NCBI GenBank assembly: GCA_964648505.1
Contig: CAZYMI010000013.1
Location: 1-56,134, forward strand
DNA length: 56,134 nt
DNA from: CAZYMI01 sp964648505
GTDB taxonomy: Bacteria; Pseudomonadota; Alphaproteobacteria; Micavibrionales; Micavibrionaceae
Reading direction: 5' to 3'
Shown here: positions 33,824 to 41,787 of the stretch, one piece after another
How positions within the stretch are numbered: the stretch's first letter is position 1
Layout of the letters: each line of letters starts with the position of its first letter
The notes under the pieces: generated by a model
What the model saw: only the letters and a program-made list of their open reading frames with translations
Told to the model about the DNA's origin: nothing
The model's database searches: none
Program-made: the position numbers and the translations under genes

Positions 33824-35549
33824 TATTGATCCACGCAAAATTCGCCTTATCATGACCCTGCGCGAAAAAGGCATCATGGATACAGCGACCCTTTCCGCGA
33901 TTGAACGCACAGCGCGTGATTTATTTATTCCTGGTAATTTCCAAGATCAGGCTTATGAAGATATGGCTTTGCCTATTGGTTTGGGCCAAACGATATCACA
34001 GCCTTATATTGTAGCGCTGATGACCCAAGCTTTAGAACTGAATGATCGCCATAAAGTTCTTGAAATAGGTACGGGGTCTGGCTATCAGACAGCCATTTTA
34101 GCACGGCTTGCACGCCGTATTTATACAATTGAAAGGCACAAACCGCTGCTTGATATTGCTGAAAGCCGCTTTCATGACATGCGGTTGCGCAATATTACAG
34201 CTCTCGCTGGTGACGGTATGGCAGGATGGCCAGCACAAGCCCCTTTTGATCGGATTATTGTAACGGCAGCGGCGTTTTTAAAACCACCTGCTGCGTTACT
34301 GGATCAGCTTGCGGTGGGGGGTATTCTTGTTGTTCCTATTGCCCTTGATGGCGTAGATCAGGTTTTGCGACGCTATAAACGCGATACAAGATTTATGTGC
34401 GGTAAAGTTTGTACCGCTTCTGCCAGATATGGCACGGGAGGAAAAGCGCGCATGAGACGTTTTGTGCCTATGCTTTGTGTGATTACATTTCTGGCGCAAT
34501 GCACGCTTCCGGTATCAAAAACAAAAGCGCCATATTTATCTTATGGTGCAGGCATTGGTGAAGGAAGTGTTGGTGTGCATACAGTAACGCAGGGCGAAAC
34601 ATTGTGGAATATCGCGCAACGTTACCGCTTGCCCTTGCGTGATATCATGAATATCAATGATTTAGAGCCACCATACAGGCTTTCATCGGGCATGCGTTTA
34701 AAACTGCCGCCCCCGCGTGAATACAAAACACAGCAAGGTGACAGTCTTCGTTCTGTTGCACAGATTTTTTCGGTTTCTCCAAAAGAAATTGTCGCTATCA
34801 ACCATCTGGCACCACCTTATGCATTAAGGCCAGGGCAGGTTTTGCGTTTGCCTTCAGTATTAGGGGATGTAGGGCAAATGCAGGCTGAAAATAACAATAA
34901 CATCGGTGAGAGCAACCAGAATATCAATGATTTTTCTGTAACGGCCCCGGGGCCGCAAGCGGTTGAAATTGTGCCCTTGTCGGATTCGCCTGCTACAGCG
35001 TCCCCTTCTGCAAAGCCCGTTGACGTTGCAGCGTTGCCACCCCAGCCTAAATCGGTTGAGTCACCAGTTGATCTGCGTGTATCAACGCCTGATTCTGTTC
35101 GTGCGCCTTCACAAGCAGAAAAAGAAGTAGGGGCTACAAAACCTATTCTCATTAAAAATATTCCTGCGCTTGCTGGCCAGTTCATCAAGCCTGTTCAAGG
35201 GCAGATTATTTCAAGCTTTGGTTCGAAGGCGGGCGGGCTTCATAATGATGGCATTAATATTCGGGCGGCACGCGGGACAGCTGTGCGCGCATCTGAAAAT
35301 GGCGTTATCGCCTATGTAGGATCTGAAATCGAAGGATTTGGGAATTTGGTGCTTATCAAACATCAAGACCGGTATGTGAGCGCTTACGCGCATCTGGATA
35401 AGCCCCTTGTTAAACGTGGCGATAAAGTCAGCCGTGGGCAGACAATAGGAACGGTAGGCTCAACCGGAAATGTTGAAAGCCCTCAGCTTCATTTTGAAAT
35501 TCGCAAAGGGCGTGACCCCATAAATCCGCAAGGGCTGCTTGGGGCTTAA
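33816..35549 (+). CDS. pcm: Pcm protein-L-isoaspartate methyltransferase whose frame runs into the downstream nlpD-like gene
   Basis: The first ~200 residues are Pcm, which repairs isoaspartyl damage using SAM: DLFIPGNFQDQAYEDMALPI, LGQTISQPYIVALMTQAL, the SAM loop LEIGTGSGYQTAILARLA and DRIIVTAAA. After RRYKRDT (about 34386) the frame departs from the family. The true Pcm ending is found in the +1 frame, from 34387 to the TGA at 34453-34455: QDLCAVKFVPLLPDMAREEK and two more residues. A small indel (one frame step, probably a ~5-codon deletion) therefore removed the Pcm stop, and the frame now continues into the LysM/M23 gene. Expected outcomes are a fused protein, a truncated Pcm, or both products by internal initiation. 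Confidence 0.85.
   Translation: MASIDPRKIRLIMTLREKGIMDTATLSAIERTARDLFIPGNFQDQAYEDMALPIGLGQTISQPYIVALMTQALELNDRHKVLEIGTGSGYQTAILARLARRIYTIERHKPLLDIAESRFHDMRLRNITALAGDGMAGWPAQAPFDRIIVTAAAFLKPPAALLDQLAVGGILVVPIALDGVDQVLRRYKRDTRFMCGKVCTASARYGTGGKARMRRFVPMLCVITFLAQCTLPVSKTKAPYLSYGAGIGEGSVGVHTVTQGETLWNIAQRYRLPLRDIMNINDLEPPYRLSSGMRLKLPPPREYKTQQGDSLRSVAQIFSVSPKEIVAINHLAPPYALRPGQVLRLPSVLGDVGQMQAENNNNIGESNQNINDFSVTAPGPQAVEIVPLSDSPATASPSAKPVDVAALPPQPKSVESPVDLRVSTPDSVRAPSQAEKEVGATKPILIKNIPALAGQFIKPVQGQIISSFGSKAGGLHNDGINIRAARGTAVRASENGVIAYVGSEIEGFGNLVLIKHQDRYVSAYAHLDKPLVKRGDKVSRGQTIGTVGSTGNVESPQLHFEIRKGRDPINPQGLLGA
34452..35549 (+). CDS. nlpD: LysM/M23 (NlpD/LytM-like) envelope protein, start internal to the pcm frame
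   Basis: A 365-residue protein with its own strong ribosome binding site (GGGAGGAA, 7 bases before the ATG). The N-terminus MRRFVPMLCVITFLAQCTLP is a lipoprotein-like signal, though Gln at -1 is unusual for a lipobox. Two LysM repeats (VTQGETLWNIAQRYRLP and TQQGDSLRSVAQIFSVS) bind peptidoglycan. A Pro/Ala-rich linker and a LytM/M23 domain follow. Key metal ligands are altered (HNDGIN where HxxxD is needed; AYAHLD in place of HxH), as in EnvC/NlpD activators of amidases. The ATG would overlap the ancestral pcm stop as ATGA, the normal arrangement before the frame change. Confidence 0.88.
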   Translation: MRRFVPMLCVITFLAQCTLPVSKTKAPYLSYGAGIGEGSVGVHTVTQGETLWNIAQRYRLPLRDIMNINDLEPPYRLSSGMRLKLPPPREYKTQQGDSLRSVAQIFSVSPKEIVAINHLAPPYALRPGQVLRLPSVLGDVGQMQAENNNNIGESNQNINDFSVTAPGPQAVEIVPLSDSPATASPSAKPVDVAALPPQPKSVESPVDLRVSTPDSVRAPSQAEKEVGATKPILIKNIPALAGQFIKPVQGQIISSFGSKAGGLHNDGINIRAARGTAVRASENGVIAYVGSEIEGFGNLVLIKHQDRYVSAYAHLDKPLVKRGDKVSRGQTIGTVGSTGNVESPQLHFEIRKGRDPINPQGLLGA

Positions 35550-35628
35550 GATTACTCAAGAGAGGGGGAAGAAAGCTAATTTCTGCGCCCTGATAAAAAA
35601 ATAATCAATACCAATGTTTTATCATCAC

Positions 35629-35656
35629 TTGTGTTCTTATGGCGGGGCGTTATAGT
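35629..35656 (+). promoter_or_regulatory. Putative promoter of yajC-secD-secF
   Basis: TTGTGT (35629-35634) and TATAGT (35651-35656), separated by 16 bases, lie 34 bases before the yajC ATG in a 140-base gap after the nlpD-like gene. The -10 is good and the -35 moderate. Confidence 0.4.
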
Positions 35657-35689
35657 CGCTTCATTCAGTTATCGTAAAGAGGTTCTTTT

Positions 35690-36061
35690 ATGTTTATTTC
35701 CCTTGCCCATGCCGCTGCCGATGCCGTGCCTGTTGCAGCAGCCGCTGCCGCGCCATCAGCTGCACAATCCTTTGCCATGAATATGGGGCTGATTTTTTTG
35801 CTGGTGGTGATGTTTTATATTCTTTTGATCCGTCCACAGCAAAAACGGTTTCGAGAACATGCGGGCATGCTCAATGAGTTACGCAAGGGCGATAAAGTAG
35901 TGACCCAAGGCGGCGTTATTGCTGTGATTGATAAGTTGGTAGATGATATGGAAGTCGTGCTTGAAATTGCCCCTGGTGTAAAAATGCAGGCCTATAAAAC
36001 AGCAATTGCTTCTAAATACATCCCATCCGTTAAAAAAGAAGACGATAAAGCGGCCCAATGA
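35690..36061 (+). CDS. yajC: Preprotein translocase subunit YajC
   Basis: A 123-residue inner-membrane protein that associates with SecDF. After an Ala-rich start there is one membrane helix (NMGLIFLLVVMFYILLIRPQ), followed by the conserved QQKRFREHAGMLNELRKGDK and the small beta domain TQGGVIAVIDKLVDDMEVVL. The AGAGG sequence upstream supports the start. The stop overlaps the secD start by 4 bases, so yajC-secD are translationally coupled. Confidence 0.96.
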   Translation: MFISLAHAAADAVPVAAAAAAPSAAQSFAMNMGLIFLLVVMFYILLIRPQQKRFREHAGMLNELRKGDKVVTQGGVIAVIDKLVDDMEVVLEIAPGVKMQAYKTAIASKYIPSVKKEDDKAAQ

Positions 36062-37605
36062 TTTTTATTCCACGCTGGAAAATTATCCTTATTATTGCAT
36101 CTTGCGTGCTGGCGTTTTTATATGCGGCACCCAACTTGCTGCCAAAAGAAACCCGGGAACGTTTAGAAGCCTCATCGCCATCGTTTTTTCCGCATAGCGC
36201 GGTTTCATTAGGGCTTGATCTTCAAGGTGGGGCATATCTGCTTTTGCAGGTGGACCTTTCAAGCGTTATAAAAGAAAGGCTTGAAGATCTTTTAGTCAGT
36301 ACAAGGCAGCAGCTTCGTCAAGAAAAAATCTCATATGACGGCTTAAAGCGTCAGGACGATGGTATTGAAATTAGCCTGCAAAACCCCTCTGATGCTGAAA
36401 AAGTTCGGAGCATTTTGCGCGGCCTCGATTCATCTTTAAGTGAAGCGATGCGCGGCGATAAAATTGTGGTTGCACGGTTTGAGGAAGTGGGGCTCAGACA
36501 GCTCAAAGATCAGACCTTATCGCAATCGATTGAAATTGTGCGCCGGCGTGTTGATGAATCGGGCACTAAAGAAAGTTCAATTGCAAGGCAGGGGGATGAC
36601 CGGATCATCATTCAGATTCCGGGCCTTACCTCTCCTGACCGAATTAAAGAGCTTTTGGGAAAAACGGCAAAATTATCTTTTCATCTTGTGGATCCAACAG
36701 GTGGCGCAGGGTCGCGTCTTCTTCCGTTAACAGAAGAACCAGGGCAAAAAATTGCTATTGAAAGGCGTGCTATTCTAACAGGTGATATGCTGACAAGCGC
36801 ACAGCCTTCAACAGATATTGGTGGCGGTCCGGTTGTAAGTTTTGCTTTAAACGGTAATGGCGCAAAACGTTTTTGTGATGTTACGCGCGATAACACAAAC
36901 AAGCCTTTTGCGATTGTCCTTGATAATGAGGTGATTAGCGCACCGCGTATCAATGAACCGATTTGTGGTGGCCAAGCCCAGATATCGGGTAATTTTACTA
37001 TTCAGGAAACTTACGATCTTTCTGTTCTTTTGCGCGCCGGTGCCTTGCCGGCCCCGCTTAAAATTATTGAAGAACGTACGATTGGCCCTTCACTGGGATC
37101 GGACAGCGTAGCGTCAGGTAAAATTGCTGGAATCGTTGGGCTTCTGGCCGTTATGACCTGGATGGTTGCCTGCTACGGTTTATTCGGCAGTTTTGCAGCT
37201 GCTGCGCTCTTTATCAATGTGGTGATGATTTTTGCACTTTTATCTGTACTGGGTGCAACATTAACCTTGCCCGGAATTGCAGGGATCGTTCTTACAATTG
37301 GTATGGCGGTTGATGCGAATGTTCTTATTTTTGAACGCATACGCGAAGAAATTCGTAATGGCCGATCCGTGATATCTTCAATCGATGCTGGTTATACACG
37401 CGCGATCGCGACTGTTATCGATTCAAACTTAACCACATTAATTGCAGCCCTTGTGCTGTTTTCGTTTGGTTCTGGGCCGATCAAGGGTTTTGCGATTACG
37501 CTTTCGATTGGTATTTTAACATCCATTTATTCAGCCGTAATGATTACACGCTTGATGGTTGTAAGCTGGTACAAAGCAGTTAAGCCTGCTGAATTGAAGG
37601 TATAA
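36058..37605 (+). CDS. secD: Protein translocase subunit SecD
   Basis: A 515-residue RND-type membrane protein that uses the proton-motive force to pull exported proteins into the periplasm. One N-terminal helix (WKIILIIASCVLAFLYAAPN) precedes LGLDLQGGAYLLLQVD, the D1-D2 motif. A large periplasmic P1 domain follows (IVRRRVDESGTKESSIARQG). The C-terminal membrane bundle holds GLLAVMTWMVACYGLFG and TIGMAVDANVLIFERIREE. Two bases separate it from secF. Confidence 0.97.
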   Translation: MIFIPRWKIILIIASCVLAFLYAAPNLLPKETRERLEASSPSFFPHSAVSLGLDLQGGAYLLLQVDLSSVIKERLEDLLVSTRQQLRQEKISYDGLKRQDDGIEISLQNPSDAEKVRSILRGLDSSLSEAMRGDKIVVARFEEVGLRQLKDQTLSQSIEIVRRRVDESGTKESSIARQGDDRIIIQIPGLTSPDRIKELLGKTAKLSFHLVDPTGGAGSRLLPLTEEPGQKIAIERRAILTGDMLTSAQPSTDIGGGPVVSFALNGNGAKRFCDVTRDNTNKPFAIVLDNEVISAPRINEPICGGQAQISGNFTIQETYDLSVLLRAGALPAPLKIIEERTIGPSLGSDSVASGKIAGIVGLLAVMTWMVACYGLFGSFAAAALFINVVMIFALLSVLGATLTLPGIAGIVLTIGMAVDANVLIFERIREEIRNGRSVISSIDAGYTRAIATVIDSNLTTLIAALVLFSFGSGPIKGFAITLSIGILTSIYSAVMITRLMVVSWYKAVKPAELKV

Positions 37606-37607
37606 TC

Positions 37608-38552
37608 ATGGCATTTCGTATTAAGCTCGTTCCTGAAAAAACCAATTGGGATTTTATTGGTAAGCGGTTTCTGGCGTTTGCACTATCAGCTATTTTTGTA
37701 TTTGGGTCGATTGGTTGGATTGCTATAAAAGGTATTAATCTGGGTGTTGATTTTACGGGCGGCACTTTAATTGAAATTCAGGCACCAGCAAAACCTGATC
37801 TGCCAGCCTTGCGCGAAACAGTTGATAAGCTTGGTTTAGGAAGTATTTCGCTTCAGGAATTTGGCGACCCTCAAAACATACTTATCCGTATGCCGCAGCA
37901 AGAAGACGGAGCTGATGCGCAAAAAGCAGCCATTGAAAAAATGCGTGCTTCGCTTGACTCAGTTTTTTCCAAAGAAGGCACGGTTGATTACCGTCGTATC
38001 GAATATGTAGGCCCACAGGTTGGTGATGAGCTGCGCAAGGCAGGTATCATTGCTTTTGTTCTCTCGCTTCTAGGCATTATGGGCTATATTTGGTGGCGGT
38101 TTGAATGGCAATTTGCATTTGTGGGTATTCTTGCCCTTATTCATGATGCAATTGCAACATTGGGTTTTATTGCTGTTGCAGGGTTTGAATTTGATTTATC
38201 AACCATGGGCGCTTTGCTACTGATTTCAGGTTATTCAATTAACGATACAGTTGTGAATTTTGATCGGGTGCGTGAAAATTTGCGTAAATTTAAGAAGATG
38301 CCATTGATTGAATTGCTAAACTTATCAATCAATGACGTTCTTTCACGATCTTTGATGACATCTGTTACAACATTTATCGCCCTTTTAGCGCTCGCTATTT
38401 TTGGCGGCGAAGTGATCCGCGGATTTACCTGGGCGCTGATTTTCGGGGTGGTGGTTGGAACATATTCGTCGGTTTATATTGCTGGCGCCTTGCTGCTTTA
38501 CCTGAATGTCAGGCGCGTATCTATCCAGTCCGATGCGGCTGAGCCTGCTTGA
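37608..38552 (+). CDS. secF: Protein translocase subunit SecF
   Basis: A 314-residue partner of SecD with six membrane helices. The signature GINLGVDFTGGTLIEIQ lies near the N-terminus (~residues 43-59). The C-terminal bundle contains GYSINDTVVNFDRVRENLRK, with the conserved Asp/Arg pair used for proton coupling, and RSLMTSVTTFIALLALAIFG. It immediately follows secD, and its stop shares a base with the next gene's ATG (TGATG), so yajC-secD-secF-Mth938-like form one operon. Confidence 0.97.
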   Translation: MAFRIKLVPEKTNWDFIGKRFLAFALSAIFVFGSIGWIAIKGINLGVDFTGGTLIEIQAPAKPDLPALRETVDKLGLGSISLQEFGDPQNILIRMPQQEDGADAQKAAIEKMRASLDSVFSKEGTVDYRRIEYVGPQVGDELRKAGIIAFVLSLLGIMGYIWWRFEWQFAFVGILALIHDAIATLGFIAVAGFEFDLSTMGALLLISGYSINDTVVNFDRVRENLRKFKKMPLIELLNLSINDVLSRSLMTSVTTFIALLALAIFGGEVIRGFTWALIFGVVVGTYSSVYIAGALLLYLNVRRVSIQSDAAEPA

Positions 38553-38926
38553 TGGATATCACACCCCTTATTCCAGCTGGGCGACAGGTTATTCAGGGGT
38601 ATTCGGGCGGTATATTTAAAGTGAATGGGCAAAAATTTTCGATGCCTATTTGTGTTACACCTGAACGCACGCTTGAATGGCCAGTTTCAACGCGGCAGGT
38701 GCCGGCGCTGATAATTACAGATTTCTCACTTTTGTTTCATAAGAATATAGAGCTCATTTTATTGGGGTGCGGTGCGCGGTCACACCCTGTATCACAAAGT
38801 GTACGCCAAGTTTTGCGCGAACAAGGAATTTCGATAGAAACAATGGACACAGGCGCGGCGTGCCGCACCTATAACGTACTTATGGCTGAAGGACGACTTG
38901 TTTCAGCGGCGTTAATGCCGCTTTAA
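38552..38926 (+). CDS. Mth938-like domain protein (DUF498, NDUFAF3 homologue)
   Basis: A 124-residue cytosolic protein of the Mth938/DUF498 family. Core motifs are TPLIPAGRQVIQGYSGGIFK, then LILLGCGARSHPVSQSVRQV, then MDTGAACRTYNVLMAEGRLV. The mitochondrial homologue NDUFAF3 is an assembly factor for respiratory complex I, and in Alphaproteobacteria the gene regularly follows secF. The ATG at 38552 overlaps the secF stop by one base. It ends 1 base from the convergent superoxide dismutase gene, and the joint contains the palindrome GCTTTAAtTTAAAGC. Confidence 0.9.
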   Translation: MDITPLIPAGRQVIQGYSGGIFKVNGQKFSMPICVTPERTLEWPVSTRQVPALIITDFSLLFHKNIELILLGCGARSHPVSQSVRQVLREQGISIETMDTGAACRTYNVLMAEGRLVSAALMPL

Positions 38927-38927
38927 T

Positions 38928-39569
38928 TTAAAGCGCCTGTTTAAGCGTGTTGTTCCACATCGGACCTGATTCAAACAACTGTTCCACGTAAGACCAGTTG
39001 ATCATGTTATCAACAAATGCTTCCAGATATTTTGCCCGTGCGTTGCGGTAATCAATATAATAGCTATGTTCCCAGACATCACAGCCTAAAATAGGCGTTT
39101 TGCTATGAACAACTGGGTTTTCACCATTAGGTGTTTTTGAAATTTCAAGCTTTCCGGTTGAATTATCTATCGACAGCCAGCACCAGCCAGATCCAAATTG
39201 CGTAAGGCCAGCTTGAATAAAACTGTTGCGAAAAGCGTCATAGCCGCCAAGGTCAGAGTCGATTTTAGCTTGCAGCTTGCCGGGAATTTTTTTTCCGCCA
39301 CCATTTTTTGTCATCCAGTTCCAGAAATGGATGTGATTGAAATGCTGCCCCAGCTGATTAAACAGCCCTGCTTTTGATTTATCCTGGAAGGCTGCAACCA
39401 TAGCCGCTTCCAGACTTAGTTTTTCAAAGCCTGTTCCTGTCATCAGCTCATTACCTTTATCAACATAGGCTTGATGGTGCTTGTCGTGGTGAAATTGCAA
39501 TGTTTCTGCAGACATGTAAGGCGCAAGCGCATCATAAGCGTAAGGCAAGGGGGGAAGTGTCAGGGTCAT
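38928..39569 (-). CDS. sodB: Superoxide dismutase (Fe/Mn)
   Basis: A 213-residue iron/manganese superoxide dismutase converting superoxide to peroxide and oxygen. The four metal ligands are in place: His in FHHDKHHQAYVDK (N-terminal), His in HFNHIHFWNWM, and Asp and His in CDVWEHSYYIDYRN. The Q in GQHFNHIHF and the GSGWCWLSID segment favour the iron or cambialistic type, but the metal cannot be settled by reading. There is no signal peptide, so it is cytosolic. Confidence 0.95.
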   Translation of the reverse strand: MTLTLPPLPYAYDALAPYMSAETLQFHHDKHHQAYVDKGNELMTGTGFEKLSLEAAMVAAFQDKSKAGLFNQLGQHFNHIHFWNWMTKNGGGKKIPGKLQAKIDSDLGGYDAFRNSFIQAGLTQFGSGWCWLSIDNSTGKLEISKTPNGENPVVHSKTPILGCDVWEHSYYIDYRNARAKYLEAFVDNMINWSYVEQLFESGPMWNNTLKQAL

Positions 39570-39637
39570 TATGAAAGCTCCTTTTCAAATAGCAATTACT
39601 AACATACATTTCTTGCGCCAATTGGCAACGGGGGCAC

Positions 39638-40441
39638 ATGAAAACAGTACAAACATTAGGGGTTTGCGGGGATATGGTGCGCATCCATGACCCTGATCGT
39701 TTTTTATTATCCTTACTTATGCCCCCTGCGCTGCGCCCGCCATTATGGGCACTCTTTGCCTTTAACTTTGAAGTAGCGAAAACACGGGAAGTTGTGACCG
39801 ACACTACAATTGGGCTTATTCGCCTGACATGGTGGCGCGAAAAAATTGCAGATATTTATGCAAGCCGCGATATACAAGGCCATGATGTGTTATCCGCTTT
39901 GGCAGATACTATTCGCGCTTACCATTTACCGCAGGAATTATTTGACCAAATTATTTATGCGCGTGAGTTTGATTTAGAAGATATACCGCCTGAAAACTTA
40001 GGCGGGCTTATCAATTATGCTGATTTTACAACAACGCCTTTAACCGCACTTGCCTGTGCGATTACGGGTGATGTTGTTGATACAAAAATCATGCGTGATG
40101 TATCGATTGCTTATGCGCTTTCGGGTTTGTTAAGTGCAATCCCTTTCCATGCACAGCATCATCGTTGTTACATGCCGCAAGATTTTTTACTTAAACAAGG
40201 CATATCGCCACAGCAGGTTTATGACGGTAAGGCAAGGTTGCAGCCCGTTGTAAAAACTATTCGGGAGGCTGGCATAGCGATGATTCCAAACGTGCCCAAG
40301 CAAGCACACTTTTTAAGGGGTATGCGTGCCATTGCACGTATTAATCTAGCGCATATTAAAGCTGCGCAAGACACCCCGTTTAGTGCACGTTTTAATGCGC
40401 CGATTACCTTTAAAGCCTTGCGTGTTTTGCTTACTCGTTAA
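39638..40441 (+). CDS. Squalene/phytoene synthase-fold protein (NDUFAF6-like)
   Basis: A 267-residue protein of the trans-isoprenyl-diphosphate synthase superfamily. It starts with VRIHDPDRFLLSLLMPP and contains LFAFNFEVAKTREVVTDTTI and IRLTWWREKI, but the second Asp-rich motif is weak. This pattern matches the NDUFAF6 group of complex I assembly factors rather than true phytoene synthases. A second start (ATG at 39674) is possible. It lies close to the Mth938/NDUFAF3-like gene. The end overlaps the convergent polymerase gene by 11 bases. Confidence 0.82.
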   Translation: MKTVQTLGVCGDMVRIHDPDRFLLSLLMPPALRPPLWALFAFNFEVAKTREVVTDTTIGLIRLTWWREKIADIYASRDIQGHDVLSALADTIRAYHLPQELFDQIIYAREFDLEDIPPENLGGLINYADFTTTPLTALACAITGDVVDTKIMRDVSIAYALSGLLSAIPFHAQHHRCYMPQDFLLKQGISPQQVYDGKARLQPVVKTIREAGIAMIPNVPKQAHFLRGMRAIARINLAHIKAAQDTPFSARFNAPITFKALRVLLTR

Positions 40442-41708
40442 ACTCAGCTGCATCAGGAATACGACTAAAAGCGATTTTTGTGCCCAGAAACCCTGCTTGC
40501 GTTTTGGGGATTATGCCTAAGCGTAAGGTTTCTGCGCCGTATTTTGCGTTGATACGATCAAGCACATTTGAGAGTGCTTCATGGCGCTTTAAAGTGTGCT
40601 GATGTTGCGCGGAAGAGTGCTCAAACAAATCAGGTGTGATTTCAGTTTCGCGACAAAGACTGTGCATGACAACAGATATTTTTTTTAATCTGTGCGGCTT
40701 TAGTGCACTGAGCATTTCCGCCCACATATCGTCGAGTGCCTTGAGAAAAACAAAACTATCTTTTGCGGGTGACATTTTGCTGCGTGCTGCAAAGCGCTGC
40801 CCGTTAACACACCGGACAGACATATCAAAACTTGCGGCATAAAAATTCTCGCGCCGCAGCCGTGATGCAGCTTTGATTGTCAGCCGTCGTGCAACCAAAT
40901 GCGCAATTGCAGGGGCACGGTGCGCAGGGTCCAGAACACGGGAATGGCCAATCATACCGCGCTGTGTTGGTGGCACAGGAACGTCATAACCATGCAGATT
41001 GTACCAAAACCGCTCACCACCCACATTGCCCCAAATTGCGCGGGCTTGTTTGGGGCTGGTGTGCCATAAATCTTCAATCGTTTTAATGCCTGAACGCCAC
41101 AAGCGAAATTCCATGGCATCGCTAATACCAGGTAAGTCTGTCAGTTTTAAATCGAACAGGCGGCCGGGTAAATCCTCAGGTGCTAGAATTACAAGTCCAT
41201 CTGGCTTTTGCATATCGGTTGCAACTTTGGCCAAAAAACTATTTGGGGCAATGCCAATCGAGCATGTAATGCATGTGCCAATATTTTGTGCAAAGCCGCG
41301 CTTTATTTTATATGCAATTTTTGTAGCCTCTTCCTTACTGTGTTTATCGGGTGATAGGCGCGATGATAATTCATCAATTGACCACACGGTATGAATGGGA
41401 GTGTGCTGAACAACTTCGGACAGAATTTTATGATGGTATTTCACATACGCATCATGCTGTGCAAGTACGCAGATTAATTCAGGACAGCGTTGCCGCGCCT
41501 CACCAATATTGGTACCGGTTTTAATGCCGTATCGTTTCGCCTCGTAAGAGGCCGCAATCGCGCAAGTGCTGTCTGTCATCATGGGCACAACAGCCACAGG
41601 CTTGCCGCGTAGCGCAGGGTTATCTTGCTGCTCAACGCTTGCAAAATAGCTGTTCAGATCAAGAAAAAGCCATTCGAGACGGCCGCGGGTAGGGGCATTG
41701 AATACCAT
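40431..41708 (-). CDS. Y-family DNA polymerase (DinB/UmuC-like), SOS-controlled
   Basis: A 425-residue translesion polymerase. The palm motif LEWLFLDLNSYFASVEQQ holds the first metal-binding Asp, and TVWSIDELSSRL holds the catalytic Asp-Glu pair. It lacks the usual A-F/Y-L-D continuation after S-I-D-E. A helix-hairpin-helix region follows (LPGISDAMEFRLWRSGI), then a little-finger domain (GMIGHSRVLDPAHRAPA). The C-terminus ends in IAFSRIPDAAEFNE. A GTTC-N7-GTTC box sits 43 bases upstream of the ATG, so LexA control is likely. It probably copies across damaged DNA. Confidence 0.9.
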   Translation of the reverse strand: MVFNAPTRGRLEWLFLDLNSYFASVEQQDNPALRGKPVAVVPMMTDSTCAIAASYEAKRYGIKTGTNIGEARQRCPELICVLAQHDAYVKYHHKILSEVVQHTPIHTVWSIDELSSRLSPDKHSKEEATKIAYKIKRGFAQNIGTCITCSIGIAPNSFLAKVATDMQKPDGLVILAPEDLPGRLFDLKLTDLPGISDAMEFRLWRSGIKTIEDLWHTSPKQARAIWGNVGGERFWYNLHGYDVPVPPTQRGMIGHSRVLDPAHRAPAIAHLVARRLTIKAASRLRRENFYAASFDMSVRCVNGQRFAARSKMSPAKDSFVFLKALDDMWAEMLSALKPHRLKKISVVMHSLCRETEITPDLFEHSSAQHQHTLKRHEALSNVLDRINAKYGAETLRLGIIPKTQAGFLGTKIAFSRIPDAAEFNE

Positions 41709-41750
41709 TGTATGTACCTTGTTTTGTACCCATTAGGGCCACATAAATAA

Positions 41751-41765
41751 GAACAAAACAAGAAC
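41751..41765 (-). promoter_or_regulatory. Alphaproteobacterial LexA (SOS) box
   Basis: On the minus strand GTTC-TTGTTTT-GTTC is an exact match to the alphaproteobacterial LexA operator GTTC-N7-GTTC. It lies 43 bases upstream of the Y-family polymerase start, where it would overlap the promoter. Confidence 0.88.
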
Positions 41766-41787
41766 GATTTATAAAAACAGTTATATT

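Noticed and set aside
38917..38932. Palindrome GCTTTAAtTTAAAGC as a bidirectional terminator between the Mth938-like gene and sodB
   Set aside because: The stem is A/T-rich with almost no loop and no T-run, and it spans both stop codons. It is noted as a palindrome only.
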